DNA of 39,215 nt from Candidatus Avimonas narfae (GCA_904395335.1 CAJFNR010000043.1:1-39215); one strand, 5' to 3'. Shown: positions 25,104 through 34,515, counted from the first letter of the stretch. Program-made: numbers and translations. The notes: a model not told the origin generated them from the sequence alone.

Positions 25104-25862
25104 ATGATTCGACAGGCGTCTGCCGGGGAACTGGATACTTTGCTTCCCCATACGGAAGCGGCACTGAAAATTTGCGGGCTGTACCAGGCATATGGGGCGG
25201 ATAAAAGCTTTTGCCGGTTCTGGAAATGGGGACAAGGGGGATACCTTGCCAGTCTGGACGGCGCAGCGGTGCTGTATGCCAACGAAGAAAAGGGATGGGA
25301 GGAACTGTCTGTTTTTCTACAGATGTCGCCGGATATCCGTTCTCTCCGCACCGATGAAGAAGCCGCCCGCCAGTTGTCGGAGCGGCTGGATCTGCCGGCG
25401 GTGTACGGTACAGTGATGCAGCCCGCGGGCCGAATTTACCCTGCCGCCGACGGACCGGAGGTGAAAAGTGCACCTCCACGTGAACTGTATCCTTTACTGT
25501 CTCTGTGCTTTCCCGGAGAGTTGCCTCCCTTTGAAAGCTGGTACGCGGACATCTCCCACCGGTTTAGACACGGATGCTGCCGGATTGCCGCCGTGTGGGA
25601 AGACGGACAGCTGGCAGCTTGCTGCATGACTACAGCAGAAGGAGGCGGAGGGGCGCTTATCGGCGCGGTGGCCACCCATCCGGATAAAAGAGGGCGGGGA
25701 TACGCTTCCGCCTGTGTGACGTCCATGGCCGACTGTCTTCAGAAACAAAACCGCACCGTATACCTGTCGCCCAAAAACGAACCGGCTCACCGGTTATACC
25801 AACGCCTGGGGTTTGTCGATACAGGGCGCTGGGGGAGCCTGGTGCTTCCGAATGGGGGCTGA
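25104..25862 (+). CDS. GNAT family N-acetyltransferase
   Basis: The 252-residue protein has its GNAT fold in the C-terminal half (about 140-250). AVATHPDKRGRGYASACV is the acetyl-CoA-binding region with its R/Q-x-x-G-x-G/A-like turn (RGRGYA), and LSPKNEPAHRLYQRLGF is the classic end motif. The first half (1 to about 130) is a divergent domain that may fix the substrate. ATG 25104 is chosen because TAGGAGAG lies nine bases upstream; longer forms overlap the M42 gene. The acceptor is unknown. Confidence 0.88.
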   Translation: MIRQASAGELDTLLPHTEAALKICGLYQAYGADKSFCRFWKWGQGGYLASLDGAAVLYANEEKGWEELSVFLQMSPDIRSLRTDEEAARQLSERLDLPAVYGTVMQPAGRIYPAADGPEVKSAPPRELYPLLSLCFPGELPPFESWYADISHRFRHGCCRIAAVWEDGQLAACCMTTAEGGGGALIGAVATHPDKRGRGYASACVTSMADCLQKQNRTVYLSPKNEPAHRLYQRLGFVDTGRWGSLVLPNGG

Positions 25863-26001
25863 TTCTTTAACCACCAAGCAGGTGTTTTATAAGTGCGGGC
25901 GGACCTTGGGCCAGCGCTTTTTTCCATGACGATGAATTTGACTATAGGGGACAGGCGGTTGAAATGTCTGGATCCATTTTACTGAAAGGCAGGACCTTAC
26001 C

Positions 26002-27279
26002 TTGAAAACACCCTTTTTTACCATCGATCCCCGGCTGACGACCCTGGCGGACCGCGCCCTGAAACGGGCGGAGGAAGCTTTCCAAAATATTGAGGAAATC
26101 ACGGAATACAATCAGCAAAAGGTGCTTGCCGCTTTTATTGAGGAAAAAGTCAGCGAGCCCCTGTTCTATCCCACCACCGGCTATGGCTACGGGGACCGGG
26201 GAAGGGAGACATTGGATGCCCTGTTTGCCCGGATCATGGGGACCGAGGACGCCCTGGTGAGACACAGCATTGTGTCCGGTACCCACGCCATCACCATTGC
26301 CCTTTTCGGTGTGCTACGGCCGGGAGATACGCTGCTGGCGGCTACGGGGGCTCCCTACGATACGCTGGAGCAGGTAATCGGTGTGAAGCGGCCGTCTTCC
26401 GGTTCGCTGCGGGAATACGGCATCGCTTACCGAGAGGTGGCGTTGCAGGAGGACGGCCGTCCGGATCTGCCGGCCATTGTTCAGGCGCTGGAGCAGGACC
26501 CGGATATTCGGGTGGTACATATTCAGCGCTCCCGCGGTTACAGCCTGCGCCCCTCGCTGTCGGTGGCGGATATTGGGCGGATTGTGGAGGCGGTGCGCTC
26601 CCACAGTTCGAAGGCCGTTGTTTTCGTGGACAACTGTTACGGCGAATTTGTGGAACGGGAAGAGCCGTCGGCGGCAGGGGCCGATTTGATGGCCGGTTCC
26701 CTGATCAAAAATCCCGGAGGCGGTGTGGCGGAAAACGGCGGTTATATCTGCGGTCGGGCGGATTTGGTGGAACAATGTTCCTACCGGATGACCACGCCGG
26801 GATTGGGACGGGAAGTGGGAGCTTCTCTGGGGCATAACCGTTCCCTGTACATGGGGTTGTTCCATGCGCCCCATGTGGTGGGGGAAGCGCTGAAGACCGC
26901 CGTTTTTGCTTCCGCCCTGTTCGAACTGTTGGGATACGAGGTGACGCCCCGTCCGTTGGAATCCCGGACAGACATTATTCAAGCGGTGTGCCTTCATACC
27001 CCGGAAGCGTTGATCGCTTTTTGCCAGGGGATGCAGAAGGGCGCGCCCGTCGATTCTTTTGTGGTGCCGGAGCCCTGGGATATGCCCGGTTACGACAATC
27101 AGGTGATTATGGCGGACGGCGCTTTTATTGCGGGAGCGTCCATTGAGCTTTCGGCGGATGCCCCGCTGCGGGAACCCTATGCCGCTTATATGCAGGGGGG
27201 GCTCAACTTTTCTTCCGGGAAAATCGGTGTGCTGTTGGCCGCGCAATCCATGCTGGAAAAGGGCCTGCTTAACCTATAG
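26002..27279 (+). CDS. PLP-dependent methionine gamma-lyase family protein
   Basis: The 425-residue protein belongs to the cystathionine-beta-lyase-like group also called aluminium resistance protein (PF06838). Its features are FYPTTGYGYGDRGR (about 54-67), the cofactor-binding SGTHAI segment, VFVDNCYGEF, and K236 in SLIKNPGG as the likely PLP lysine. The TTG start at 26002 follows AGGA. It is the last gene before a strong terminator, 139 bp after the GNAT gene; that gap holds no clear signal. The reaction is probably C-S lyase on a sulfur amino acid, but the substrate is not established. Confidence 0.9.
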   Translation: MKTPFFTIDPRLTTLADRALKRAEEAFQNIEEITEYNQQKVLAAFIEEKVSEPLFYPTTGYGYGDRGRETLDALFARIMGTEDALVRHSIVSGTHAITIALFGVLRPGDTLLAATGAPYDTLEQVIGVKRPSSGSLREYGIAYREVALQEDGRPDLPAIVQALEQDPDIRVVHIQRSRGYSLRPSLSVADIGRIVEAVRSHSSKAVVFVDNCYGEFVEREEPSAAGADLMAGSLIKNPGGGVAENGGYICGRADLVEQCSYRMTTPGLGREVGASLGHNRSLYMGLFHAPHVVGEALKTAVFASALFELLGYEVTPRPLESRTDIIQAVCLHTPEALIAFCQGMQKGAPVDSFVVPEPWDMPGYDNQVIMADGAFIAGASIELSADAPLREPYAAYMQGGLNFSSGKIGVLLAAQSMLEKGLLNL

Positions 27280-27330
27280 CGGATGGGTTCGGTACGGATG
27301 ATATGTTAAAGCAGGTCCGAAACCTCCGCC

Positions 27331-27366
27331 GAAAACGTCTTCCCCTGGGAAGACGTTTTCGATTTT
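27331..27366 (+). terminator. Intrinsic terminator of the murD-peptidase operon
   Basis: GAAAACGTCTTCCC (27331-27344) and GGGAAGACGTTTTC (27347-27360) form a perfect stem followed by GATTTT. The inner pairs probably open to give a four-base or larger loop. Confidence 0.92.
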
Positions 27367-27425
27367 AGCGCATTTCCATGGCAGAAGACATAAAAATATT
27401 TCTGTTTAATTTTTTTAGAAGTATA

Positions 27426-27455
27426 TTGACTAAAAATGGTGATTTGTGGTAAATT
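27426..27455 (+). promoter_or_regulatory. Promoter of the BtrH-like gene
   Basis: The -35 TTGACT (27426-27431) and extended -10 TGG-TAAATT (TAAATT at 27450-27455) are separated by 18 bp. The 27367-27540 spacer is A+T-rich and holds no other feature. Confidence 0.65.
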
Positions 27456-27540
27456 GAGGATAAATACAGAATACTTGTTGCAAGTGATGGCTTTGGGTTT
27501 TCCTATGTTTCAGGAAGTTAAAACGGGGAGGGATCTACCT

Positions 27541-28599
27541 TTGAAAAAACTGCCCATATGTATCGAAAACAGCCTTCCGACGGAATGCTGGAGCTATTAT
27601 CGCTTTGCTGTCATTGAAGCCTATCCCCATTTGATTCCCTGGACAGTGCAACATTATCAGCATATTTTTTCCAGCTATGAGTGTGGATGGGAGGTATTTC
27701 ACGGCCAGAACGGAGCGAAATACGATCAGCTGACCTACTACAGCGATGCTTTGATTACCGAAGGGATGTATCACGGGGAGGTTCCTTCCGATGCTCTAAT
27801 CCCTTTTATCCGTGAAAAAATTGATCGGGGAATGTATCCCCTGATCGAATGCGACTATTCCCTTCTTATGGGAAGAGAACCGGGATTTATTCATGAGGTT
27901 TTGATCTACGGTTATGATGATGAAAAACAGGTTTTGTTTTGCCCCTTGCTTAAAAATGGAAAATGGAGGGAGGAAACCATTGGATATGCCGAATTCCAAC
28001 AGGCTTACGCTTCCTTCGATCATCTTTCATCCGATATTATAGGTTCAAATCTGTTTAAAAGGGAATATCTGGCCCCCGTTACGCTTCTGTCCCCCAGAAA
28101 AGACTACGATACCAAGTACAGCCCCTTTATATTATGTAATGATCTCCGCGCTATCGAATTCCAGTCATATCGGGTTTATGAAACTTACGATACAGCGGAC
28201 GGCAGTATTTGTCCGGTTTATAACGGCTATTTGGGAGTATATAATGCACTGCTGATTGCGGCGAAACGTATACTGGCCGATGAGGAGTTTCGCCGGCAAT
28301 ATAACTATCCCGAAAATCTCAATCGTTTGTGTGTTTATCGTCAGCGGTTTGATAAAAATATAAAGATCATTCTTTCTCATTTTTCCATTCCTTATGACGA
28401 GAGTTGGTTTTTGCTGGGCGAGGATATCGCACAGGATTTGAATCGTTGCATGATGCTGGCGCTTAAATATGAGCAAACGGGCAAACCCCAACACATTCAA
28501 AGAATATATGATTATCTGTTAAAAATATTTCAAAAGGAGCAGCAGGTTTTTTATCCGTTATATGAGACCGTACAAAAATGGCTTTTAACTCATTATTGA
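27541..28599 (+). CDS. BtrH/C39-like protein of unknown substrate
   Basis: The 352-residue product starts at TTG 27541 behind GGGGAGGG. I do not recognise a named family with certainty. The N-terminal half (about 1-150) looks like a C39/BtrH-type papain-fold domain: LPTECWSYYR has a possible catalytic Cys (residue 16), and GFIHEVLIYGYDDEKQ gives the His with a following Gly-Tyr-Asp strand. The second half (about 190-352) is helical, with repeated Tyr and basic residues. BtrH-type proteins move acyl groups from carrier proteins to natural products, but no carrier or synthetase is nearby. Base use is visibly more A+T-rich than the neighbours, and the gene is bracketed by terminators, so it may be acquired. 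Confidence 0.6.
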   Translation: MKKLPICIENSLPTECWSYYRFAVIEAYPHLIPWTVQHYQHIFSSYECGWEVFHGQNGAKYDQLTYYSDALITEGMYHGEVPSDALIPFIREKIDRGMYPLIECDYSLLMGREPGFIHEVLIYGYDDEKQVLFCPLLKNGKWREETIGYAEFQQAYASFDHLSSDIIGSNLFKREYLAPVTLLSPRKDYDTKYSPFILCNDLRAIEFQSYRVYETYDTADGSICPVYNGYLGVYNALLIAAKRILADEEFRRQYNYPENLNRLCVYRQRFDKNIKIILSHFSIPYDESWFLLGEDIAQDLNRCMMLALKYEQTGKPQHIQRIYDYLLKIFQKEQQVFYPLYETVQKWLLTHY

Positions 28600-28720
28600 A
28601 TATGAGGCCTTCTATATTCGTTCTTCCATAATGCGATTGTTTTCCTGACAATTACAGTGCCTCTGTCACCTGCGTTTGGAGAAAATTTTCCGCGCAGCAC
28701 AAGGCACTAGCAAACAGTAA

Positions 28721-28755
28721 AGAGCCCTTGCGGGGGATTTCCCCGCAAGGGCTCT
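28721..28755 (-). terminator. Terminator of the sugar isomerase/dehydrogenase operon
   Basis: AGAGCCCTTGCGGGG (28721-28735) and CCCCGCAAGGGCTCT (28741-28755) form a perfect 15-bp stem with a 5-nt loop. On the minus strand it is followed by TTTACTGTTTG and lies 18 bp after the dehydrogenase stop. It may also act on the + strand gene. Confidence 0.85.
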
Positions 28756-28772
28756 CCGTGTATATTCTGTTT

Positions 28773-29843
28773 TTACAGGATAACCTCATGTCCGGTTTCG
28801 GCGGAACGATAGATGGCGTCCAGAATACGCATCAACTCCACGCCGTCCTGAGCGGGGGAGACGCAGTCCGTGCCGTTCAGGATACAGTCGATGTAATGAT
28901 TGACCTCATTGTCGAACAGGCCGTCAAAGCTGAGGGCTGTGGGAGCATCCAGCTGAACGTTGGCCAGATAGCCGTTGATGTCGTTGTACATCTCCAGATC
29001 GGGATCCAGCTTGGCGCCAGCTTTGGTGCCGAACAGCTGGATGGTGCCTTCATCCTTTTTGATATTCAGGCTGAAGCTGGCTTCCACAGAAAGCACGGCC
29101 CCGTTGTCGAAGCGGATCATTGCCGTGGCAAGATCCTCCACATCGCAGATGTCCTGCTGCGCCTTGTCCGCAGATACCCAGCCGCCGCCGGTTTTGATAT
29201 TCGGGCGGTTGAACAGTTTCTGGAAGGTGGCGCCGTAGACAGATACCGCCTTGGGGTTGCCCATCAGATAGCGGACCAAATCGATGACGTGGACGCCCAG
29301 ATCGATCAGGGGACCGCCCGCGGACCGGGATTTGTCGCCAAACCAGCCGCCGGGGTTGCCGTTGCGGCGCAGATAGGTGGCCTTGGCATAATACATATCC
29401 CCGAAGAAATCGTTGCTGATGAAATCCTTGAGGATTTTGGCGTCATTGCCGTACCGGCGGACAAAGCCCACCATCAGCAGCTTGCCGTTGCGCTCCGCTG
29501 CCTCCTGCATGGCGCGGGCCTCTTCGGCGTTGGTGGCCATGGGCTTTTCCACCAGCACGTGCTTGCCGGCGTTGAGGGCGGCGATGGCGCAGGGGGCGTG
29601 GGCGGAGTTCCAGGTGCACACGCTGACCGCGTCCAGTTCCGGCAACTCGGCCAGCATCTGATCCTTATCCGTGTACAGGCGGGTCACGCCGTGGGCTTCT
29701 CCCTTTTCCTTCAGGCGCTGTTCGTTGATATCGCAGAAAGCGTACAGCTCCACATTGGGGTTCTTTTTGTACGCCTGGATGTGGCAGTTGGAAATGTTTC
29801 CGACGCCAATGACGCCGATTTTAAGCTTCTCCATGCTTCTCAT
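28773..29843 (-). CDS. Gfo/Idh/MocA family oxidoreductase
   Basis: The 356-residue NAD(P)-dependent sugar/polyol dehydrogenase has the Rossmann GVIGVGNIS motif near residues 10-18, the EKPMA motif near residue 97, and the GGPLIDLGVHVIDLVRYL region carrying the catalytic Asp and His. The length is normal. The start at 29843 has AAAGG upstream; ATG 29834 is also possible. It lies 18 bp after the sugar isomerase gene, so they form one operon. Oxidation of a sugar or inositol-like substrate is likely. Confidence 0.92.
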   Translation of the reverse strand: MRSMEKLKIGVIGVGNISNCHIQAYKKNPNVELYAFCDINEQRLKEKGEAHGVTRLYTDKDQMLAELPELDAVSVCTWNSAHAPCAIAALNAGKHVLVEKPMATNAEEARAMQEAAERNGKLLMVGFVRRYGNDAKILKDFISNDFFGDMYYAKATYLRRNGNPGGWFGDKSRSAGGPLIDLGVHVIDLVRYLMGNPKAVSVYGATFQKLFNRPNIKTGGGWVSADKAQQDICDVEDLATAMIRFDNGAVLSVEASFSLNIKKDEGTIQLFGTKAGAKLDPDLEMYNDINGYLANVQLDAPTALSFDGLFDNEVNHYIDCILNGTDCVSPAQDGVELMRILDAIYRSAETGHEVIL

Positions 29844-29861
29844 ACCTTTCTTTCCTACTAA

Positions 29862-30701
29862 TTACATCAGAGATCTCAGGAAATCGGCGGCCTTGCGGAT
29901 ATCCTTTTCCGGATCCTCGCCCACCTCGCGCTCGATGGTAAGGAAACCGTGGTATCCGATATCGTCCAGCGCTTTCAAGTAGTTGGGGAAATCCACCTGG
30001 CCTTCGCCCAAAGGCAGCTCAATGAAGGCCTGCCCCTCCTGAATAACATCCTCGATGATGCCGTAGATAACTTCGGGATTGTTATCGCGCAGCTTGCGGC
30101 CGTCCTTGGCGTGAGTATGGACGATGTAATCCTTCAAGGTATACACCGCCTTGACGGGATCGTCGCCGGTAACCATGACAAAGTTTGCCGGGTCAAGGTT
30201 GACGGCCACACCCTTGGAATTCAGGGAATCCAGGAACATTTTGAGGGTATCGGCGATTTCCGGTCCGGTCTCGATGGCGAAATGCGCATCGACGGAATCC
30301 GCATAGCGGGCCAGTTCGGCACAGGCCTCCTGCATGATCTTGTAGCGCTCGTGGGAGGGATCGGCGGGAACGACGCCGATATGGGTGGTCACCACATTGG
30401 TTTCCAGATCCTTGGCCAGATCCAGAATGCGCTTGGAACGCTCAATGGAATCCGGATTCAGCTCGGGATTGCCGAAACCGCGGCCCAGGTCGCCGCACAG
30501 GGCGGAAATGGTCAAACCGCTGTCCTTGACCATTTTCAGGAATTCCTTGCGCTTGTCGCCTACCAGATTTTCCGGGGACAGCTCACCGAATGTGGCGTAT
30601 ACCTGGATGCCCTGGGCGCCGACATTGACCGCTTTTTTCAGCGCGGTGGGGATGTCGGTACGGAAGGAATCCAGCATGACGCCGATGGAAAAATTGTACA
30701 T
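29862..30701 (-). CDS. Sugar phosphate isomerase/epimerase (xylose-isomerase-like TIM barrel)
   Basis: The 279-residue protein belongs to the AP endonuclease 2/xylose isomerase-like family. Visible metal-site motifs are AIETGPE, NLDPANF, HTHAKDG and TIEREVG, which supply Glu, Asp, His and Glu in the usual order. The start at 30701 has AGAGG upstream; longer in-frame extensions run into the divergent AraC gene and are rejected. It is the first gene of a two-gene minus-strand operon with the Gfo/Idh/MocA enzyme, facing a regulator gene. Confidence 0.9.
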   Translation of the reverse strand: MYNFSIGVMLDSFRTDIPTALKKAVNVGAQGIQVYATFGELSPENLVGDKRKEFLKMVKDSGLTISALCGDLGRGFGNPELNPDSIERSKRILDLAKDLETNVVTTHIGVVPADPSHERYKIMQEACAELARYADSVDAHFAIETGPEIADTLKMFLDSLNSKGVAVNLDPANFVMVTGDDPVKAVYTLKDYIVHTHAKDGRKLRDNNPEVIYGIIEDVIQEGQAFIELPLGEGQVDFPNYLKALDDIGYHGFLTIEREVGEDPEKDIRKAADFLRSLM

Positions 30702-30839
30702 GATACGACCTCTTTTCTTTCCGTTATTGCCTCGGCCACTTGCCTTGGCTTTGGTTTTATTATAAAATGAAAGAAAAAAAAGTAAAGGAAAAATGTTGCT
30801 TTGTTTTAACACAATATTGCTTTTTGGGAGGCAGCCTTG

Positions 30840-31655
30840 ATGGGAAGCACGGCCTTTGAACGACATGTTCACGAAGATCCACATTATCCCATTATTTTTC
30901 ACGCCAACAACTTGTCTTCTGCCAGAAACGATTTTATGACCCATTGGCATGACAGCCCGGAGTTGTTGTATTTTTACAGCGGCAGCGGTGTTATCACGCT
31001 GAATACGGAACAGATCCGTGCCGGAATCGGCGATGTGGTGGTGATCAACAGCAGTGTTCTGCATACCGTCCGTTCCCTGACGCCCAGCTGCAGTTACTAT
31101 TGCCTGATTGCCGACAGGGCCTATTGTGAAGAGCTGGGATTTGAGGTGGGGGACACCCTTCTGCACAATGTGGTGCGCGATCCGGAGGTTTCTGCCTGCT
31201 TTGAGCGAATCGTGAGGGAGACACAGCAGCAGGCGCTCTATTATAAGGCGGCGGTAAGGTCAGCGGTTACGGAGCTTCTTTTGCTGCTTTTCCGACGCTA
31301 TGTATCGGAGCGGTCCCCGTCCTCCCGGAAGGAACACGGGAAAATGGAGATGGTACGTCAGGCTATCGCGTTTCTTCGTCAGCATTACCAGGAAGAAATC
31401 GCTGTCGAAGATCTGTGCGAGCTGACCGGTTTCAGCAAATACTATTTTTGCCGTTCCTTCAAAGAGGTGACGGGGCTGACGGCGGTGGAATACCGGAATA
31501 TCCTGCGGTGTGAGCAGGCCCGTCGTCTTATACTGGAAGGAAAGGCGGTGGGAGAGGCTGCGGAGCTGACCGGGTTCCATAATCTTTCGTATTTTTCCAA
31601 GGTGTATCAGAAGCATATGGGGACGCTGCCTTCCAGAAATCTCCGAAGTATCTGA
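30840..31655 (+). CDS. AraC family transcriptional regulator
   Basis: The 271-residue regulator has an N-terminal cupin sensor domain (about 15-110; [13 protein letters not shown] gives its His-x-His-x-Glu-like site) and a C-terminal pair of helix-turn-helix motifs (about 170-270), with [17 protein letters not shown] and [17 protein letters not shown] as the two recognition regions. ATG 30840 is eight bases after GGGAGG; TTG 30837 is the alternative. It is divergent from the sugar isomerase/dehydrogenase operon by 138 bp and very likely controls it in response to a sugar. That spacer is A+T-rich, with a minus-strand TATAAT at 30759-30764 that lacks a good -35, as expected for an activated promoter. 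Confidence 0.93.
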   Translation: MGSTAFERHVHEDPHYPIIFHANNLSSARNDFMTHWHDSPELLYFYSGSGVITLNTEQIRAGIGDVVVINSSVLHTVRSLTPSCSYYCLIADRAYCEELGFEVGDTLLHNVVRDPEVSACFERIVRETQQQALYYKAAVRSAVTELLLLLFRRYVSERSPSSRKEHGKMEMVRQAIAFLRQHYQEEIAVEDLCELTGFSKYYFCRSFKEVTGLTAVEYRNILRCEQARRLILEGKAVGEAAELTGFHNLSYFSKVYQKHMGTLPSRNLRSI

Positions 31656-31806
31656 AGAAATAAGGAAATGATAGAGAGGATATTTCATTTGCGTTAAATC
31701 TGTACCAGCAATTAACACAGGGCGGTTTCTATTATATTTTGGCGGCGAAATATACGATCATAAAAGAATAGCCGATTTTTATGTAAAGGCAATATTAACT
31801 CGCGTC

Positions 31807-31832
31807 TTGATTTCTGCGGCGGTTCCCGGTAC

Positions 31833-31835
<3 letters not shown>
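31807..31835 (+). promoter_or_regulatory. Promoter of tgt
   Basis: The -35 TTGATT (31807-31812) and -10 TACAAT (31830-31835) have a 17-bp spacer. Predicted transcription starts near 31842, inside the left arm of the hairpin listed at 31833-31874. Confidence 0.75.
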
Positions 31836-33039
<1,204 letters not shown>

Positions 33040-33108
33040 CGAATTCAGGCGAAAACGGGGCGGCGCATTCCCAAGTTATGAGGGAATTGTAAATTTTTTC
33101 AGGATTCC

Positions 33109-33137
33109 TTGCTATCGGGGGAAAAAGCCGGTATAAT
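33109..33137 (+). promoter_or_regulatory. Promoter of yajC
   Basis: The -35 TTGCTA (33109-33114) and -10 TATAAT (33132-33137) have a 17-bp spacer. The start site would be about 25 nt before the yajC ribosome site. Confidence 0.78.
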
Positions 33138-33165
33138 GAGAAAGATTTTTTGGGAGGTGTTTTCT

Positions 33166-33540
33166 TTGTCAATGGATGTTCAAGCCATTTTGGCGGAGGG
33201 CGAGGCGGCGACCACAGGCGGCAGTCTCGTGGGAACTCTGGTGACCCTTTTGCCGATTGTTTTGGTTATCGTTCTGATGTATTTCATCATCCTGCGCCCT
33301 CAGAAGAAGCGGGAGAAGGAAGAGCAGAAGATGCGCAACAACATGCGCGTGGGGGATGAGATCACGACGATCGGCGGTATCTGCGGACGTGTAGTTACCA
33401 TTCGCGACGATTCCCTGGTGATCGAGACTGGTGCCGACCGCAACAAAATGACCATCAAAAAATGGGCAGTGCAAAGCTGCGATACCGTTCACGATCCCAA
33501 AGAGGACGATGACGACGACGATGATGACGACGATATTTAA
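33166..33540 (+). CDS. yajC: YajC, preprotein translocase subunit
   Basis: The 124-residue single-pass membrane protein has one helix (about 23-44) followed by FIILRPQKKREKEEQKM and the GDEITTIGGICGRV motif, the core of YajC, an accessory of the SecDF-YajC translocase. TTG 33166 lies eight bases after GGGAGG; ATG 33172 would be 14 bases away. The C-terminus is unusual: a run of ten consecutive Asp residues, coded by mixed GAC/GAT, before the final Ile. Confidence 0.93.
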   Translation: MSMDVQAILAEGEAATTGGSLVGTLVTLLPIVLVIVLMYFIILRPQKKREKEEQKMRNNMRVGDEITTIGGICGRVVTIRDDSLVIETGADRNKMTIKKWAVQSCDTVHDPKEDDDDDDDDDDI

Positions 33541-33627
33541 TCGTCTGTTGTGCAGCCGTTCCCGGTTATAAAACGACCCTCGGTGGAATAGGCTATGGTA
33601 TAAGCTGTATTCTGCGGAGGGGATAAA

Positions 33628-34029
33628 ATGAAATCCACACATAAAGAGGAAGCCCCCTTTTGGGGGAGGATGGCGAAACCTGTGCTGATTGGCGTGGCGG
33701 CGGGAGCTGTGGGCTGTTTGGTGCTGCTGCTTGTTTTCGCCGCGATTTTGGCGGCACAGGACATTCCTCAGGCGGCTGTGACGCCGATGGCGGTGGCTGC
33801 CGCGGCAATCGGTGCTTTTGTCGGGGGCTTTGTCGCCGCGCGGATTGCTAAAACGCGGGGGATTCTGTTCGGTGCGCTTTGCGGGCTGATCCTATATCTT
33901 CTGGTGATGGCATCCGGCTTTGCTGTTCTGCGGGATATTCGGGGGACCTATGCTGTGGTGAAATTGGCCTTGATGGTGGTATCGGCCGCGGTAGGCGGCA
34001 TTCTTGGCGTCAATTTCCGTCGGCGATAA
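33628..34029 (+). CDS. TIGR04086 family membrane protein
   Basis: The 133-residue protein has four membrane helices (about 17-42, 53-72, 78-98 and 108-130), rich in Ala, Gly and Val, with a basic RRR end. TIGR04086 proteins are small clostridial membrane proteins normally found between yajC and the SCIFF peptide gene, as here. No biochemical role is known. GGAGGGG precedes ATG 33628. A possible extended -10 (TGG-TATAAG, 33598-33603) precedes it. Confidence 0.85.
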   Translation: MKSTHKEEAPFWGRMAKPVLIGVAAGAVGCLVLLLVFAAILAAQDIPQAAVTPMAVAAAAIGAFVGGFVAARIAKTRGILFGALCGLILYLLVMASGFAVLRDIRGTYAVVKLALMVVSAAVGGILGVNFRRR

Positions 34030-34048
34030 GCTTTCCTGGGCTCCTGTA

Positions 34049-34077
34049 TTGAAATTCCCGGGGAATTCGTGTATACT
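34049..34077 (+). promoter_or_regulatory. Promoter of scfA
   Basis: The -35 TTGAAA (34049-34054) and -10 TATACT (34072-34077) have a 17-bp spacer. The short leader ends with CCGGAGG before scfA. Confidence 0.78.
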
Positions 34078-34108
34078 GTAAGAAACTGAAAGACCGGAGG
34101 GATCGCAT

Positions 34109-34246
34109 ATGAAGCATATCCAGACCATTAACAAGCAGAATCTGAAGGAGTCGGCCGTTAAAGGTGGTTGCGGCGAGTGCCAGGCTTCCTGTCAGTCCGC
34201 TTGCAAGACTTCTTGCACCGTAGCCAATCAGCAGTGCGAGAAGTAA
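34109..34246 (+). CDS. scfA: SCIFF peptide precursor (six cysteines in forty-five residues)
   Basis: The 45-residue peptide gene has exactly six cysteines (21, 24, 28, 32, 36 and 43) in the C-terminal half after a Lys/Asn-rich leader (MKHIQTINKQNLKES). This is the defining pattern of the SCIFF ribosomal peptide of Clostridia. The radical-SAM enzyme encoded downstream is known in this family to form sulfur-to-alpha-carbon thioether (sactionine-type) links. CCGGAGGG lies before ATG 34109. The gene has its own promoter and terminator, so it is probably made in excess of the maturase. The mature product's function is unknown. Confidence 0.96.
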   Translation: MKHIQTINKQNLKESAVKGGCGECQASCQSACKTSCTVANQQCEK

Positions 34247-34262
34247 ATTCCTGAGGGGTATG

Positions 34263-34300
34263 CGTCAGGGCGGGTAATGGTATCCGCCCTGACGTTATTT
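34263..34300 (+). terminator. Terminator after scfA
   Basis: CGTCAGGGCGG (34263-34273) and CCGCCCTGACG (34284-34294) form an 11-bp perfect stem with TTATTT behind it, 16 bp after the scfA stop. Confidence 0.88.
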
Positions 34301-34313
34301 CTGTAGCGGGAAC

Positions 34314-34370
34314 GGCATAAGCCATTTTCTTGAATGGGAAGCCCTTGATATCTTATGGCTTATGCCTTTT
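34314..34370 (+). terminator. Second hairpin between scfA and scfB
   Basis: GGCATAAGCCAT (34314-34325) and ATGGCTTATGCC (34355-34366) form a 12-bp stem around a 29-nt loop, followed by TTTT. The long loop makes it a weaker terminator than the first; it could also be a DNA or RNA binding site. Confidence 0.5.
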
Positions 34371-34394
34371 CTGTGGATGTGGAAAACTATGTAG

Positions 34395-34469
34395 GGCGTC
34401 CCTGTGCCTGGAGAAATTGGCTGTCGGTCGGAACGACCTCCTCCCGCTTTGCGGCACCGCCAATTCTCC
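34395..34469 (+). repeat. 75-bp structured repeat, copy A
   Basis: An outer stem GGAGAAATTGGC (34410-34421) / GCCAATTCTCC (34459-34469), with one bulged A, encloses two hairpins: GGTCG-GAA-CGACC (34426-34438) and CCGC-TTT-GCGG (34444-34454). It matches the inverted copy at 39141-39215 at 66 of 75 positions. An extended -10 follows 14 bp after its end, and scfB starts 46 bp after its end. Confidence 0.85.
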
Positions 34470-34480
34470 GTCTACCTGTG

Positions 34481-34489
34481 TGATATAAT
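34481..34489 (+). promoter_or_regulatory. Extended -10 promoter of scfB
   Basis: TGA-TATAAT (34481-34489) is a perfect extended -10. No convincing -35 is visible; the position for one falls inside the repeat's right arm (CAATTC). It lies 26 bp before the scfB start. Confidence 0.6.
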
Positions 34490-34515
34490 AAATTAAGGAA
34501 TGGGAAAAGCGGACT

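Noticed and set aside
27280-28772. BtrH-like region as a mobile element
   Set aside because: The gene is A+T-rich, but no inverted ends, target duplication or transposase are visible.
28728-29861. Long + strand open frame of 377 codons
   Set aside because: It is antisense to the Gfo/Idh/MocA gene, which has full family motifs; the antisense product is a mirror of its codon pattern and has no ribosome site.
30702-31166. 155-residue extension of the sugar isomerase gene
   Set aside because: It would run into the divergent AraC gene; ATG at 30701 has a ribosome site and matches the family's start.
33490-33540. Asp-codon run as a microsatellite or frameshift site
   Set aside because: Codons are mixed GAC/GAT and the frame closes normally, so there is no sign of a broken gene.
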